Position numbers and translations under genes: made by a program
The notes under the pieces: generated by a model
Seen by the model: the letters and a program-made list of their open reading frames with translations, nothing else
Told to the model about the DNA's origin: nothing
The model's database searches: none
Part shown: positions 16,396 through 25,541 of the stretch, piece by piece
How the letters are laid out: each line of letters begins with the position of its first letter
Numbering within the stretch: position 1 is the stretch's first letter
Source of the DNA: an uncultured Desulfobacteraceae bacterium
GTDB taxonomy: Bacteria > Desulfobacterota > Desulfobacteria > Desulfobacterales > UBA5852
Direction of reading: 5' to 3'
DNA length: 64,000 bases
Assembly: GCA_913060875.1 (NCBI GenBank)
Contig: CAJXSL010000006.1
Location: forward strand, 228,776 to 292,775

Positions 16396-17568
16396 ATGAC
16401 GATCAAGCGACACGGACGCAAGATCGCCCTGTGGGCGGTGATGGTCCTGGCCATCACGGGGATGCTGCTGCCGGCATCTCTGTATGCCGCGCAAACCTAC
16501 AAGATTGGCGCCATCCTGGCCGTCACCGGACCGGCCTCGTTTCTGGGTGGCCCGGAAGCGCGCACGCTGGAAATGCTGGTGGATCAAACCAATGCCGCCG
16601 GTGGGATCAACGGCCAAAAAATCGAACTGATTATCAAAGATTCCGGCGGCAATCCGGAGAAGGCGATTTCCTTTGCCAAGCAGCTCATCGAAGAAGAGAA
16701 GGTCCTCGCGGTCATCGGGCCATCCACCTCCGGCGAGACCATGAAAATCAAAAAGATTTTCGAACAGGCCGGCACCACGCTGATTTCCTGCGCCGCGGCC
16801 GAGGTGATTGTCAACCCGGTGGCCCAATACGTTTTCAAGACTCCGCAAAAGGACTCCTTCGCCGCCCAAAAAATTTTCCAGACCATGAAGGCCATGGGCA
16901 TTTCCAAGATCGCCGTGCTGGCCGGCAATACAGGCTTTGGCAAGGCCGGTAAGGCGCAGCTGTTGAAAATCGCGCCTGAGATGGGTATCGAAGTGGTCGC
17001 GACGGAAGTCTATGACAAACAATCCAAGGACCTGTCGGCCGTTGTGGCCAAAATCAAGGCCAACAAAGACGTCCAGGCCGTGGTCAACTGGTCCATCGTT
17101 CCGGCCCAGGCCATTGTGGCCAAGAACATGCGCCAGGCCGGATGGGACGTGCCCCTGTTCCAGAGCCATGGATTCGGCAATATCAAGTATGTCGAGGCGG
17201 CCGGGGCGGCCGCTGAAGGCATAATCTTCCCCTGCGGTCGATTGCTGGTGGCGGATCAGCTCCCGGATGGCCATCCCCAAAAGGCGTTGCTGGTGGATTA
17301 CATCGCCGGCTACGAGAAAAAATACCAGGAGACCGCATCCGCCTTCGGCGGGTACGCCTACGATGCCTTTATTATCCTTGAGGCCGCCATGGAAAAGGCG
17401 GGTATGGACCCGGCCAAGATTCGCGACGAGATCGAGAAGATCCAAAATCTTCCCGGAACGTCCGGGGTTTTCAGTTTTTCGCCCCAGGACCACAATGGTC
17501 TCGATATCGACTCCTTTGAAATGATAACCGTCAAGGACGGTAAGTTCGTTCCCTACAAGGGGATGTAG
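16396..17568 (+). CDS. livK: ABC transporter periplasmic substrate-binding protein, LivK type
   Basis: Periplasmic binding protein of 390 aa with a signal peptide ending LYA-AQ. The type I fold shows early TYKIGAILAVTGPASFLG and ligand-loop GPSTSGETMKIK, as in branched-chain amino acid receptors. Start 16396 is chosen because AAGGAGG lies 6 bases upstream; the in-frame ATG at 16378 precedes that site. The transporter operon downstream supplies permeases and ATPases. Given the PaaK and ACT genes beside it, the ligand may be an aromatic amino acid or aromatic acid rather than leucine; this is inferred from context only. Confidence 0.85.
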   Translation: MTIKRHGRKIALWAVMVLAITGMLLPASLYAAQTYKIGAILAVTGPASFLGGPEARTLEMLVDQTNAAGGINGQKIELIIKDSGGNPEKAISFAKQLIEEEKVLAVIGPSTSGETMKIKKIFEQAGTTLISCAAAEVIVNPVAQYVFKTPQKDSFAAQKIFQTMKAMGISKIAVLAGNTGFGKAGKAQLLKIAPEMGIEVVATEVYDKQSKDLSAVVAKIKANKDVQAVVNWSIVPAQAIVAKNMRQAGWDVPLFQSHGFGNIKYVEAAGAAAEGIIFPCGRLLVADQLPDGHPQKALLVDYIAGYEKKYQETASAFGGYAYDAFIILEAAMEKAGMDPAKIRDEIEKIQNLPGTSGVFSFSPQDHNGLDIDSFEMITVKDGKFVPYKGM

Positions 17569-17605
17569 ATAGACGGTTGACTTCTGTAGGGTCCCATGGG
17601 CCGCA

Positions 17606-17661
17606 GCCTGATGCCGGATATAAAGGGGCTGGTCGTTACCGGCCTCTTATCGGCATCAGGC
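17606..17661 (+). other. Long intercistronic stem-loop between livK and livH
   Basis: GCCTGATGCCG at 17606-17616 pairs perfectly with CGGCATCAGGC at 17651-17661. Inside it AGGGGCTGGT (17624-17633) pairs with ACCGGCCTCT (17638-17647) with only G-U exceptions. No T-run follows. Such structures often protect the upstream binding-protein mRNA and lower permease expression. Confidence 0.7.
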
Positions 17662-17705
17662 GGGGCTTTCAATTCAGGCATACCGGTTAATCTTCGGCGG
17701 ATGCG

Positions 17706-18596
17706 ATGACAGCGGAACTCTTTGTCCAATATCTGTTTGCCGGCATTACCTATGGCGCGATCTATGCCATCGTGGCCATCGGCTTCAATATCATTTACAA
17801 TGCCACCGGCATTATCAATTTCGCCCAGGGTGAATTTGTCATGCTGGGCGGAATGATCTCCATTACGCTGCTGCCCATAATGCCGCTATGGCTTGCCATC
17901 ACAACGGCCGTGATGCTCACCATGGTGTTCGGCGCCTTGCTGGAGATCTGTTTTATCCGCTGGCTGGAGAATCCCAGCGTCTTGCGGATGATCATCATCA
18001 CCATCGGCTTGTCCATCCTGACCCGCGAGGCCGCTTTGCATATCTGGGGAGAATCCATTCGCTCGCTACCGTATTTCATTGGCGACGAGGTGATGACGGT
18101 GGCCCTGTTCGGCGCGCGGATATCGCCCCAGGTTCTCTGGGTGATCGGTGCCTGCGGACTGATGGTCATCGGGCTGAATATTTTTTTCCAAACCACTTCG
18201 GTGGGAAGGGAAATGCGCGCCTGCGCCGCCAACCGCAGGGCGGCTCTGCTCTGCGGGATCAATACCCGCAACATGGTGACGCTTTCGTTTATGCTCAGTG
18301 CCGGCATCGGGGCGCTGGCCGGATGCGTCATGTCACCCATTACGTCCACTCAGTACGATATCGGCACGGGACTGGCGATCAAAGGGTTTACCGTCGCCAT
18401 TCTGGGCGGGCTCGGCAATGCCATGGCCGCCGTGGGGGCGGGGCTTCTCCTCGGCATCCTCGAAGCATTTTCGGTTTCCGTCCTGCCGCTGGCCTTCAAG
18501 GATGCCATTGCCATTGCCATTTTGCTGTTGATCCTTTTCTTCAGGCCGCACGGCCTTTTCGGCTCCCGCACGGCCGCCGGGTTGAAGGAGTTCTGA
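17706..18596 (+). CDS. livH: Branched-chain-type ABC transporter permease LivH
   Basis: Inner-membrane permease of 296 aa with about eight hydrophobic segments. The LivH signature is clear: FAGITYGAIYAIVAIGFNIIYNATGIINFAQGEF near the N-terminus (broken here by one short loop) and the EAA-like region AVLGGLGNAMAAVGAGLLLG near the C-terminus. It forms the translocation channel with LivM. The stop codon is 2 bases before the livM start, so translation is coupled. Confidence 0.9.
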   Translation: MTAELFVQYLFAGITYGAIYAIVAIGFNIIYNATGIINFAQGEFVMLGGMISITLLPIMPLWLAITTAVMLTMVFGALLEICFIRWLENPSVLRMIIITIGLSILTREAALHIWGESIRSLPYFIGDEVMTVALFGARISPQVLWVIGACGLMVIGLNIFFQTTSVGREMRACAANRRAALLCGINTRNMVTLSFMLSAGIGALAGCVMSPITSTQYDIGTGLAIKGFTVAILGGLGNAMAAVGAGLLLGILEAFSVSVLPLAFKDAIAIAILLLILFFRPHGLFGSRTAAGLKEF

Positions 18597-18598
18597 CC

Positions 18599-19693
18599 AT
18601 GAAGAAGCTCTTTCCCCTGGCCGTGCTGGCGACCTTGATCATTGCCATTCAACTGATCACCGGATGGACCGACACCCGCTTTTACCTGACCCAGCTGACC
18701 ATGTCGGCCTATTATGCCCTGCTGATTATCGGCCTTTGTGTGGTGATGGGCTATGCCGGCCAGTTATCCCTTGGCCATGCCGGTTTTTTCGCCATCGGCG
18801 GGTACGTGTCGGCCGCCCTGACAACCCGGAACCTTGAGGGGCTCAAGGACACGGTACTGATTCGATTATTTGACGGGTTGGGATTGCTCGTTGCGGGACA
18901 GGACATTTACGGCGATTCCCTGTTGGTGGTAACCCCATGGGCGGCCTGTCTGGCGGCGGTGTTGTGTGCCGGCGTCATTGCCTGGGTGCTCGGGATTCCG
19001 GTGCTGAAGCTCAAGGGGCACTACCTGGCCATGGCGACCCTGGGATTCGGGATTATCATCTATCGAATTGTGCTGGCCAGCGAGGTTTTCGGAGAGGCCG
19101 ACGGCATTTCCGATGTCCCCTCATTTCCATTGCTGCCCGGGCTGTCGGTCAGCGGTGATTTCGGCGCCCGGGAGGAGAACTACTACATTGCCTGGGGATT
19201 GCTGATCATCGGTTTGGTTCTTCTGCGTAACCTGGTGGACAGTCGTGTCGGCCGGGCATTGCGCTCGATCCACGGCTCGGAAGAAGCCGCCGAAGCAACC
19301 GGAGTCGACACCGCCCGCTTCAAGCTGCAGGTCTTTGTGATTTCCGCCGTATACGCCGCCGTGGCCGGTGTCTTTCTGACCCACTACAACGGTGGTATCG
19401 GTCCCTCCGAAGCCGGTGTCATGAAATCGGTGCGCTACGTGGCCATTGTTGCGGTGGGCGGCATGGCGCATCTCTGGGGCGCCATGGTGATGGGCATCGT
19501 GCTCAATTTTCTTTCCCTGCGCGGCGTGTTCGGCTCCTATGACGACGCCGTATTCGGATTCATATTGATTGCCATCATGTTGTTTGCACCGAACGGCATT
19601 TTGAGCTGGAACTGGCGGGGCTATGGCGCCATGCTGTTGCGGCGCGGCCGCCGGAGGGAGTCTTTGAGGGAGAAAACGGATGGCCTTGCTTGA
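18599..19693 (+). CDS. livM: Branched-chain-type ABC transporter permease LivM
   Basis: Second permease, 364 aa, about nine membrane segments. The LivM signatures are YALLIIGLCVVMGYAGQLSLGHAGFFAIGGY and the cytoplasmic loop VGRALRSIHGSEEAAEATGVD. The same frame stays open far upstream into livH, but ATG 18599 gives the family-typical N-terminus (MKKLFPLAVL) and follows GAAGGAG. A roughly 30-residue insert (about 80-115, EGLKDTVLIRLFDGLG) after the third helix is longer than in standard LivM. Overlaps livG by 14 bases. Confidence 0.9.
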   Translation: MKKLFPLAVLATLIIAIQLITGWTDTRFYLTQLTMSAYYALLIIGLCVVMGYAGQLSLGHAGFFAIGGYVSAALTTRNLEGLKDTVLIRLFDGLGLLVAGQDIYGDSLLVVTPWAACLAAVLCAGVIAWVLGIPVLKLKGHYLAMATLGFGIIIYRIVLASEVFGEADGISDVPSFPLLPGLSVSGDFGAREENYYIAWGLLIIGLVLLRNLVDSRVGRALRSIHGSEEAAEATGVDTARFKLQVFVISAVYAAVAGVFLTHYNGGIGPSEAGVMKSVRYVAIVAVGGMAHLWGAMVMGIVLNFLSLRGVFGSYDDAVFGFILIAIMLFAPNGILSWNWRGYGAMLLRRGRRRESLREKTDGLA

Positions 19694-20435
19694 AATTTCC
19701 CGCCTGCACAAAAAATTCGGCGGTTTGCATGCCGTTAACGACGTTTCCTTCGGGGTCGCCCAAGGCAGCATCAAGGCGGTTATCGGGCCCAACGGGGCTG
19801 GAAAAACAACGCTTTTCAATCTGATTGCGGGATCTCTGGCGGCAACATCCGGTCGGGTGCGCTTCAACGGGGAAGACATCCAGGGCCAGAAGCCCCACCA
19901 GATTGCCGCCTGCGGCATCGGCCGAACATTCCAGAATATCAAGCTTTTCCACGATATGACCGCCCTGGAGAACGTCATGGTGGGCCGCCACCTGCGCAGC
20001 AGGGCCGGGTTTGTGGCCTCCATGCTGCACATGCCGTGGACCCTTAAAGAGGAAAAGCAGATCCGGGAAAAATCCCTGGAACTGCTGGAATTGCTCGAGA
20101 TTGACGCCTATGCGGATGTGGAGGCCACCAGCCTGGCCTTCGGTCAACAGCGGGCCGTCGAGTTTGCCCGGGCCCTGGCGCTGGAGCCGACCCTTTTGCT
20201 GCTGGACGAACCGGCCGCCGGGCTGAATATGCAGGAAACAGCCGAAGTCAGCAAGCTGATTGCCCGGATTCGGGACTTGGGTATTACCGTCTTGCTTGTG
20301 GAGCACGACATGTCGTTGGTCATGGAAATTTCCGATGAAATCGTGGTTCTCAGCTTCGGCCAGAAACTCGCCGAGGACGTTCCGTCGGCCATTCAGAACA
20401 ATACGGAAGTGATCAAGGTGTATCTAGGTGAGTGA
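19680..20435 (+). CDS. livG: ABC transporter ATPase LivG
   Basis: Cytoplasmic ATPase subunit, 251 aa. Walker A is GPNGAGKTT, the LivG-specific GIGRTFQNIKLF follows the Q-loop, and Walker B is LLLLDEPAAGLN. The usual signature LSYGQQR reads LAFGQQR, a mild variant. GGGAG precedes ATG 19680. It works with LivF to power the LivHM channel. Confidence 0.93.
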   Translation: MALLEISRLHKKFGGLHAVNDVSFGVAQGSIKAVIGPNGAGKTTLFNLIAGSLAATSGRVRFNGEDIQGQKPHQIAACGIGRTFQNIKLFHDMTALENVMVGRHLRSRAGFVASMLHMPWTLKEEKQIREKSLELLELLEIDAYADVEATSLAFGQQRAVEFARALALEPTLLLLDEPAAGLNMQETAEVSKLIARIRDLGITVLLVEHDMSLVMEISDEIVVLSFGQKLAEDVPSAIQNNTEVIKVYLGE

Positions 20436-20441
20436 GGCACG

Positions 20442-21182
20442 ATGCTGAAGATTCGAAATCTCCAGTCCGGCTATGGAAAGCTGAAAGTACTGAAAAATGT
20501 CTCCATGCACGTGGCCAAAGGGGAGATCGTGACGATCATTGGGGCCAACGGTGCCGGCAAGACAACGCTGCTGTCCACCATATCCGGCTTGCTCCGGGCG
20601 ACCGCGGGCGACATATTGTTTGAGGGACAAAATTTGTCTGCGCTGCCACCCCAGAAAATTCCCCCGCTCGGTTGCGTTCTGGTTCCGGAGGGGCGGCAGA
20701 TTTTTGCCTCCCTGTCCGTAGAGGAAAATTTGATTCTGGGTGGACATCCCTTGAAAAAGACGGGTAAAAAGGAACTGCTCCGCCAGTTGGAGCGTCAGTA
20801 CGCACTGTTTCCAATTTTAAAAGAGCGCCGTGACCAGTACGCCGGAACCCTTTCCGGTGGCGAGCAGCAGATGCTGGCCATGGGAAGAGCCCTGATGTCG
20901 AAACCCACCCTGATCATGATGGATGAACCGTCCACCGGGTTGGCGCCGCTGATCGTCCAGGATATATTCAAGGTTATTGTCAAGATGCGCGATGAGGGCA
21001 AAACCGTTTTACTGGTGGAGCAGAACGCCCAGACTGCTCTTCAGGTGGCCGATCGGGGATATGTCTTGGAAACCGGAAAGGTGGTTCTTCAGGGCAAAGC
21101 CCATGAACTGCTAGAGGATGTAGAGGTCAAGCGCGCCTACCTCGGCAAGGATTATGGTGATTTTTATGACGGAAAATCCTGA
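20442..21182 (+). CDS. livF: ABC transporter ATPase LivF
   Basis: Second ATPase subunit, 246 aa. Walker A is GANGAGKTT, the Q-loop lies near VLVPEGRQIFASLSVEENL (LivF-typical), the signature is LSGGEQQMLAMGRAL and Walker B is LIMMDEPSTGLAP. The start is 6 bases after the livG stop. The 3' end overlaps the second ligase gene by 29 bases. Confidence 0.93.
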   Translation: MLKIRNLQSGYGKLKVLKNVSMHVAKGEIVTIIGANGAGKTTLLSTISGLLRATAGDILFEGQNLSALPPQKIPPLGCVLVPEGRQIFASLSVEENLILGGHPLKKTGKKELLRQLERQYALFPILKERRDQYAGTLSGGEQQMLAMGRALMSKPTLIMMDEPSTGLAPLIVQDIFKVIVKMRDEGKTVLLVEQNAQTALQVADRGYVLETGKVVLQGKAHELLEDVEVKRAYLGKDYGDFYDGKS

Positions 21183-22437
21183 TGGCAACATTTGTATTCC
21201 CGAAGAACGCGGACAGCTGGTGCTGGAACGGCTGCAGAGTACCCTGAACCGCGCCTATCGCAATGTGCCTTTCCATCGGCAGCGTTTCCAGGACATCGGG
21301 ATCGAACCGTCCGATATTCAGTCCCTCGGGGATATCCAGCGGCTGCCCTATACGACCCGCAGTCATCTCAGTGAAAATTATCCTTACGCCCTGTTTGCCG
21401 TACCGCTGAGGGATATTGTCCGCATTCACACGGCCCCGGGAACCAGCGCCAATCCCACCGTCAGCGGCTATACGCGCCAGGACCTGCGAACATGGGAAAG
21501 TATCGTGGCCACCGCCTTGCGCAGTTCCGGCGTAACCCCCGACGACATTTTGCAAATCAGTCTGGATCCCGGCCTGGATACATGGGGGCGCGATTACAAA
21601 AGCGGGGCCGAATCCCTGGGGGCCAGCGTTATTCCCAATACGCTCCTCTCCATTGAAAAACAACTTATGGTCATGCGGGATTATCGGCCTTCCGTTTTGG
21701 TCACAACACCTTCCTACGCCCGGCAGGTGGCCGTTCATATGGAACACAAAGGGCTCGACCCGGGGCAATTCAGCCTGAAAAAACTCATCCTGGTGGGCGA
21801 ACCGACGGATGCTGTCCAGCGGGATTTCCTGGAGACCAAGCTGGACGTCAGTACCTGGCAGCATTTCGGACTGAGCGATGTTCCCGGACCGGCGCTGGCC
21901 TATGAATGTGACAATCATGCCTGCCTGCATGTCAACGATGATCATTTCCTGCCGGAAATTATCGACCCGCACAGCGGCGTTCCTCTGCCGGTGGGTGAAA
22001 TCGGGGAGTTGGTGCTGACAACGCTGACAACCCGGGCCTATCCTTTGATTCGGTTTCGCACCGGTGACATGGCCCGCATCCTGCCGGGCACTTGCGAATG
22101 CGATTGCCGGCTGGTGCGTATTGAATGGCGGCCGGAAAGAAGCGATCGCCTGATCCGCATTCGGGGCGTCAAAGTTCACGAAGAACAGGTTTTGGCCAGT
22201 ATCGCAACCGCTCTGGGGGTCGCGCCGCCGCAATACTGCATGTTTGAAAACAGTCACCGCGGCAAAAAATATCTTGAGATTTGGATCGCGGTCGACGATG
22301 CGCTTTTCTCCGACGAAATCAAAATGTTGGAAAACCGTATGAAGAACGTGCGGGATCAGGTCCAGGAAGACACCGGCGTACCGGTGATCGTCAGGCTTAA
22401 AGAACGTACGTCCATTATCGCCGCCAAACTGGCCTGA
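21154..22437 (+). CDS. Divergent PaaK-family protein, probably altered activity
   Basis: A 427-aa paralogue of the ligase at 14528, similar over its whole length (AYRNVPFHRQRF, RLPYTTRSHLSENYPYALFAVP, FRTGDMA). The adenylate P-loop is degenerate: HTAPGTSANPTV stands where the first ligase has [12 protein letters not shown]. The C-terminal region around the catalytic lysine is shortened to IIAAKLA. It may have lost adenylation, act as a regulator of PaaK, or use another substrate. It is last in the operon, starting inside livF. ATG 21166 (MTENPDG) is an alternative start four codons downstream. Confidence 0.75.
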   Translation: MVIFMTENPDGNICIPEERGQLVLERLQSTLNRAYRNVPFHRQRFQDIGIEPSDIQSLGDIQRLPYTTRSHLSENYPYALFAVPLRDIVRIHTAPGTSANPTVSGYTRQDLRTWESIVATALRSSGVTPDDILQISLDPGLDTWGRDYKSGAESLGASVIPNTLLSIEKQLMVMRDYRPSVLVTTPSYARQVAVHMEHKGLDPGQFSLKKLILVGEPTDAVQRDFLETKLDVSTWQHFGLSDVPGPALAYECDNHACLHVNDDHFLPEIIDPHSGVPLPVGEIGELVLTTLTTRAYPLIRFRTGDMARILPGTCECDCRLVRIEWRPERSDRLIRIRGVKVHEEQVLASIATALGVAPPQYCMFENSHRGKKYLEIWIAVDDALFSDEIKMLENRMKNVRDQVQEDTGVPVIVRLKERTSIIAAKLA

Positions 22438-22569
22438 TACCGGTCCGGGCTCGCCTCTCTATTCGTGCTGGGGCATCACCGTCGTTGGTGGTATGGTCCC
22501 CATCCGACCCTGCCTGTTGCGCCATGTCGGTTTATACAAGCAGTATCAGTCTGTGATTATTATTCATAT

Positions 22570-22598
22570 TTGACTGTCGGGTGCTTTGCGGCTATAAA
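22570..22598 (+). promoter_or_regulatory. Sigma-70-type promoter
   Basis: TTGACT at 22570-22575, a 17-base spacer, then TATAAA at 22593-22598. Both boxes are one base from consensus. It lies about 45 bases upstream of the small membrane protein gene and likely also serves the following ATPase gene. Confidence 0.7.
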
Positions 22599-22647
22599 TG
22601 AAAGTTGATTCAGCCGCAGGCAGCCATACGTGCAATGGAGAGATTCC

Positions 22648-22911
22648 ATGGGAAACAACGCTAAGAACTTCCAGTTGATCTGGGGGGCGGCCCTGACCGC
22701 CGCCGGGGTAGGGGTGCTGGTTATTTTACCCCATCGCATGGAACAGATCCGACAGATGCGACAGGCCGAACCCTACGCTTTCGACATGCTTTTTCTATGG
22801 TTTTGTTTCGGTTTGCTGGGGGTTTTGCTGATTGGCGGCGGTCTGCGCAAGATCTATGGTTTTTTCAAAGCGCCGGGAGACAACGAGAGCGGCGCTAACG
22901 ACCGTGATTAA
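22648..22911 (+). CDS. Small two-helix membrane protein
   Basis: An 87-aa protein with two hydrophobic helices (residues about 11-28 and 47-67) and a charged C-terminal tail. GGAGAG lies 8 bases before ATG 22648; an in-frame ATG at 22630 lacks a site. I do not recognise the family. It is 26 bases ahead of the GAF-GspE gene and probably shares its promoter. Confidence 0.6.
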   Translation: MGNNAKNFQLIWGAALTAAGVGVLVILPHRMEQIRQMRQAEPYAFDMLFLWFCFGLLGVLLIGGGLRKIYGFFKAPGDNESGANDRD

Positions 22912-22937
22912 AATCTTATCCGAGAACGGACGATCCC

Positions 22938-25244
22938 ATGAACCAAAAATCCGAAGGGCTGCGGGTCAAAGAATCCAATGTCCAGGATCTCAAATCCGAG
23001 GTCGCCTATCGCGACCAGCTGCAAAGCATTTGCAACAAGATTTATGCGGCATCCGACCTGGATGAGATTCTGATCGATCTCAAAGATGAGATTACCACCC
23101 TCTTCGAGGCCCAGCGGGTGACCGTATTCGTTGTGGACGGCAAAACACGTGAACTGGTGTCGCGGTTTAAATCCAAAGCCGAGATATCGGAAATCCGCAT
23201 CCCCATTGCCACGCACAGTATCGCCGGGTATACCGCCAGCAAGCAGGCACCGTTGAACATCGGCGATGTCTATGATGAGATAGAACTGCGCAAGGTCAGC
23301 GCCGATTTAAAATTCGATCGCAGTTGGGACATGAAAACCGGTTTTCGCACCCGCCAGGTGTTGGCCTATCCCATCGTTTTCAAGAAGTTTCTGCTGGGGG
23401 TCCTGCAGCTGATCAATCGCAAGAACGAAGGCCCCTTCACGGATGAAGACGAACAATCGGCTGCCAAAGTGGCCGAGATCATCGGTATCGCGGTCTACAA
23501 TCAGAAGCGGATTGCCAAAAGCCGCCCCCATCGTTTCAGCTACCTGATCGACAATCATTTCCTGACCCAGAAAGAACTGGACAAATCCATTGCCGATGCC
23601 CGGCGTCAGAAGATGCCCATCGAGCAAATATTGATGCGGGATCTCAATATCCCCAAAAAGGATATCGGCAAATCCCTTTCCCAGTATTTTGGGGTGCCCT
23701 ACATCGAGTTTTTCCGGAACGCCCAGGTACCGGGCGCGCTGATGCAGGGGCTGCGCATTCCCTTTCTGGAGCGCAATTTCTGGGTACCCCTGCGCACCGA
23801 GGGCAACAAGGTCATCATCGCCATCGACAATCCCCAGGATCTGGCCAAGATCGACGAGATCAAGGCCTTGTTTCCCGGGCGCGAGCTGGGGTTCTTTATC
23901 GCTTTACGTCCCGATATCCTCAACTTTATCAAACTGTTCACCCAAAGCGACCAGAAGCTCGAAGGGATTGACGAAATCCTGGCGGACATGAAGGCGGAAG
24001 AAGCGGCCGTCGAAGAAGCCGAAGCCATGGTGGGGGAGGAAGACAGCGCCGTCGTCAAACTGGTCAACAAGATAATCCTGGATGCTTACACCCGTGGCGC
24101 CTCGGACATTCATATCGAACCTTATCCCGGCCGACAGGAAACCGAAGTGCGCATCCGGGTGGACGGCGCCTGCACCATTTACCAGAAAATCCCTTTCCAG
24201 CTGCGCAATGCGGTTTTGTCGCGGGTCAAAATCATGGCCGACCTGGACATTGCCGAACGCCGCAAACCCCAGGACGGCAAAATCAGGTTCAAGAAATACG
24301 GCGGTAAAGACATCGAACTGCGTGTCGCCACCGTACCGACCCAGGGGGGTATGGAAGACGTCGTCCTGCGCATCCTGGCGGCCGGCGAGCCCATTCCATT
24401 GGATCGGATGGGCTTTTCCCACCGCAACTATGACAAATTCGTCGATTCCATCACCAAACCCTATGGTATCATTTTCGTTTGCGGACCCACCGGCTCCGGT
24501 AAAACCACGACCCTGCATTCGGCCCTGAGCTACATCAACAAAACCGACACGAAAATATGGACGGCGGAAGATCCCGTTGAAATCACCCAGCGGGGCCTGC
24601 GCCAGGTACAGGTCAAACCGATGATCGGGTTCGATTTCGCAGCGGCCATGCGGTCCTTCCTGCGTGCCGATCCGGATGTCATCATGGTGGGGGAGATGCG
24701 GGACCAGGAGACCACCCACATCGGTATCGAAGCCTCCCTGACCGGCCATCTGGTGCTTTCGACCCTGCACACCAACAATGCCCCCGAAAGCATCACCCGC
24801 TTGCTTGACATGGGCATGGATCCGTTTAATTTCGCCGACGCCATCCTCTGTATCCTCGCCCAGCGCCTGGTCCGCACCCTTTGCCGGGAATGTAAAAAAA
24901 CCTATGTTCCCAGCCAGAGCCAGTACGACGAACTCGTGCGCGAGTACGATAAAGAGGCCTTTGAGGACCATGTAAAAATTCCCTACAATGACAATCTCAA
25001 ACTCTACAAACCGGTGGGGTGCGAGGCATGCAACAACGGCGGCTACCTGGGGCGCATGGGCATTCATGAACTGCTGGTTGGAACCGACGAGCTGAAACAG
25101 CTTATCCAGAACAAGGCCCGGGTGGAAGCGATTCGTGAACAGGCCATCAAGGACGGTATGACCACCCTCAAGCAGGACGGTGTGGAGAAGATTTTCAGCG
25201 GCAATTGTGACCTTTTGCAGGTGCGCAAGGTCACCATAAAATAG
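22938..25244 (+). CDS. GspE/PilB-family secretion ATPase with N-terminal GAF domain
   Basis: A 768-aa hexameric assembly ATPase of the type II secretion/type IV pilus class. Order: GAF domain (about residues 25-195), MshEN-like N-domain (about 205-350), then T2SSE ATPase. The ATPase has Walker A GPTGSGKTT (Gly516 onward), an Asp box with VMVGEMRDQETTHIG, the His box SLTGHLVLSTLHTNNA, and the zinc tetracysteine (CRECKK and CEACNNGG). A GAF domain fused before MshEN is unusual and suggests small-molecule control of pilus or secretion motor activity. Other pilus or secretion genes are not adjacent, so its machine is unknown. Confidence 0.85.
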   Translation: MNQKSEGLRVKESNVQDLKSEVAYRDQLQSICNKIYAASDLDEILIDLKDEITTLFEAQRVTVFVVDGKTRELVSRFKSKAEISEIRIPIATHSIAGYTASKQAPLNIGDVYDEIELRKVSADLKFDRSWDMKTGFRTRQVLAYPIVFKKFLLGVLQLINRKNEGPFTDEDEQSAAKVAEIIGIAVYNQKRIAKSRPHRFSYLIDNHFLTQKELDKSIADARRQKMPIEQILMRDLNIPKKDIGKSLSQYFGVPYIEFFRNAQVPGALMQGLRIPFLERNFWVPLRTEGNKVIIAIDNPQDLAKIDEIKALFPGRELGFFIALRPDILNFIKLFTQSDQKLEGIDEILADMKAEEAAVEEAEAMVGEEDSAVVKLVNKIILDAYTRGASDIHIEPYPGRQETEVRIRVDGACTIYQKIPFQLRNAVLSRVKIMADLDIAERRKPQDGKIRFKKYGGKDIELRVATVPTQGGMEDVVLRILAAGEPIPLDRMGFSHRNYDKFVDSITKPYGIIFVCGPTGSGKTTTLHSALSYINKTDTKIWTAEDPVEITQRGLRQVQVKPMIGFDFAAAMRSFLRADPDVIMVGEMRDQETTHIGIEASLTGHLVLSTLHTNNAPESITRLLDMGMDPFNFADAILCILAQRLVRTLCRECKKTYVPSQSQYDELVREYDKEAFEDHVKIPYNDNLKLYKPVGCEACNNGGYLGRMGIHELLVGTDELKQLIQNKARVEAIREQAIKDGMTTLKQDGVEKIFSGNCDLLQVRKVTIK

Positions 25245-25541
25245 TGTCGTACATCCCTGCATATACGTCTCTTGATTATGGCGTTTGTGTCCGACACGTC
25301 TATTTCCCCGATCCGTCGTCATCAAACCCGCTGGGAACCGAACGGTTTGAATGCCTTAAATTTCCATAAAGTTTGAAAAGGATCGGCCGATATATAGCCT
25401 GGTGCCTTTACCAATCCATCTCCAGCCGATTGTCAATCTATATGACGTGAGGAAGGGTAGACACGCGTAATCGGCCCTGTAAAGTGCGGGCTGACGAAAA
25501 CTTCCTGAAGAGCAGATTACGGTCGTGATGCCAGCAGAACC
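25245..25541. other. Intergenic region without a gene
   Basis: This 297-base gap between the ATPase and the hybrid kinase has no credible coding frame. An inverted pair GTGTCG/CGACAC spans about 25246-25297 without a T-run. No good promoter match is seen. Confidence 0.5.

Noticed and set aside
17888..18598. Upstream extension of the livM frame
   Set aside because: It overlaps livH in another frame, is rich in His and Arg, and the family N-terminus starts at 18599.
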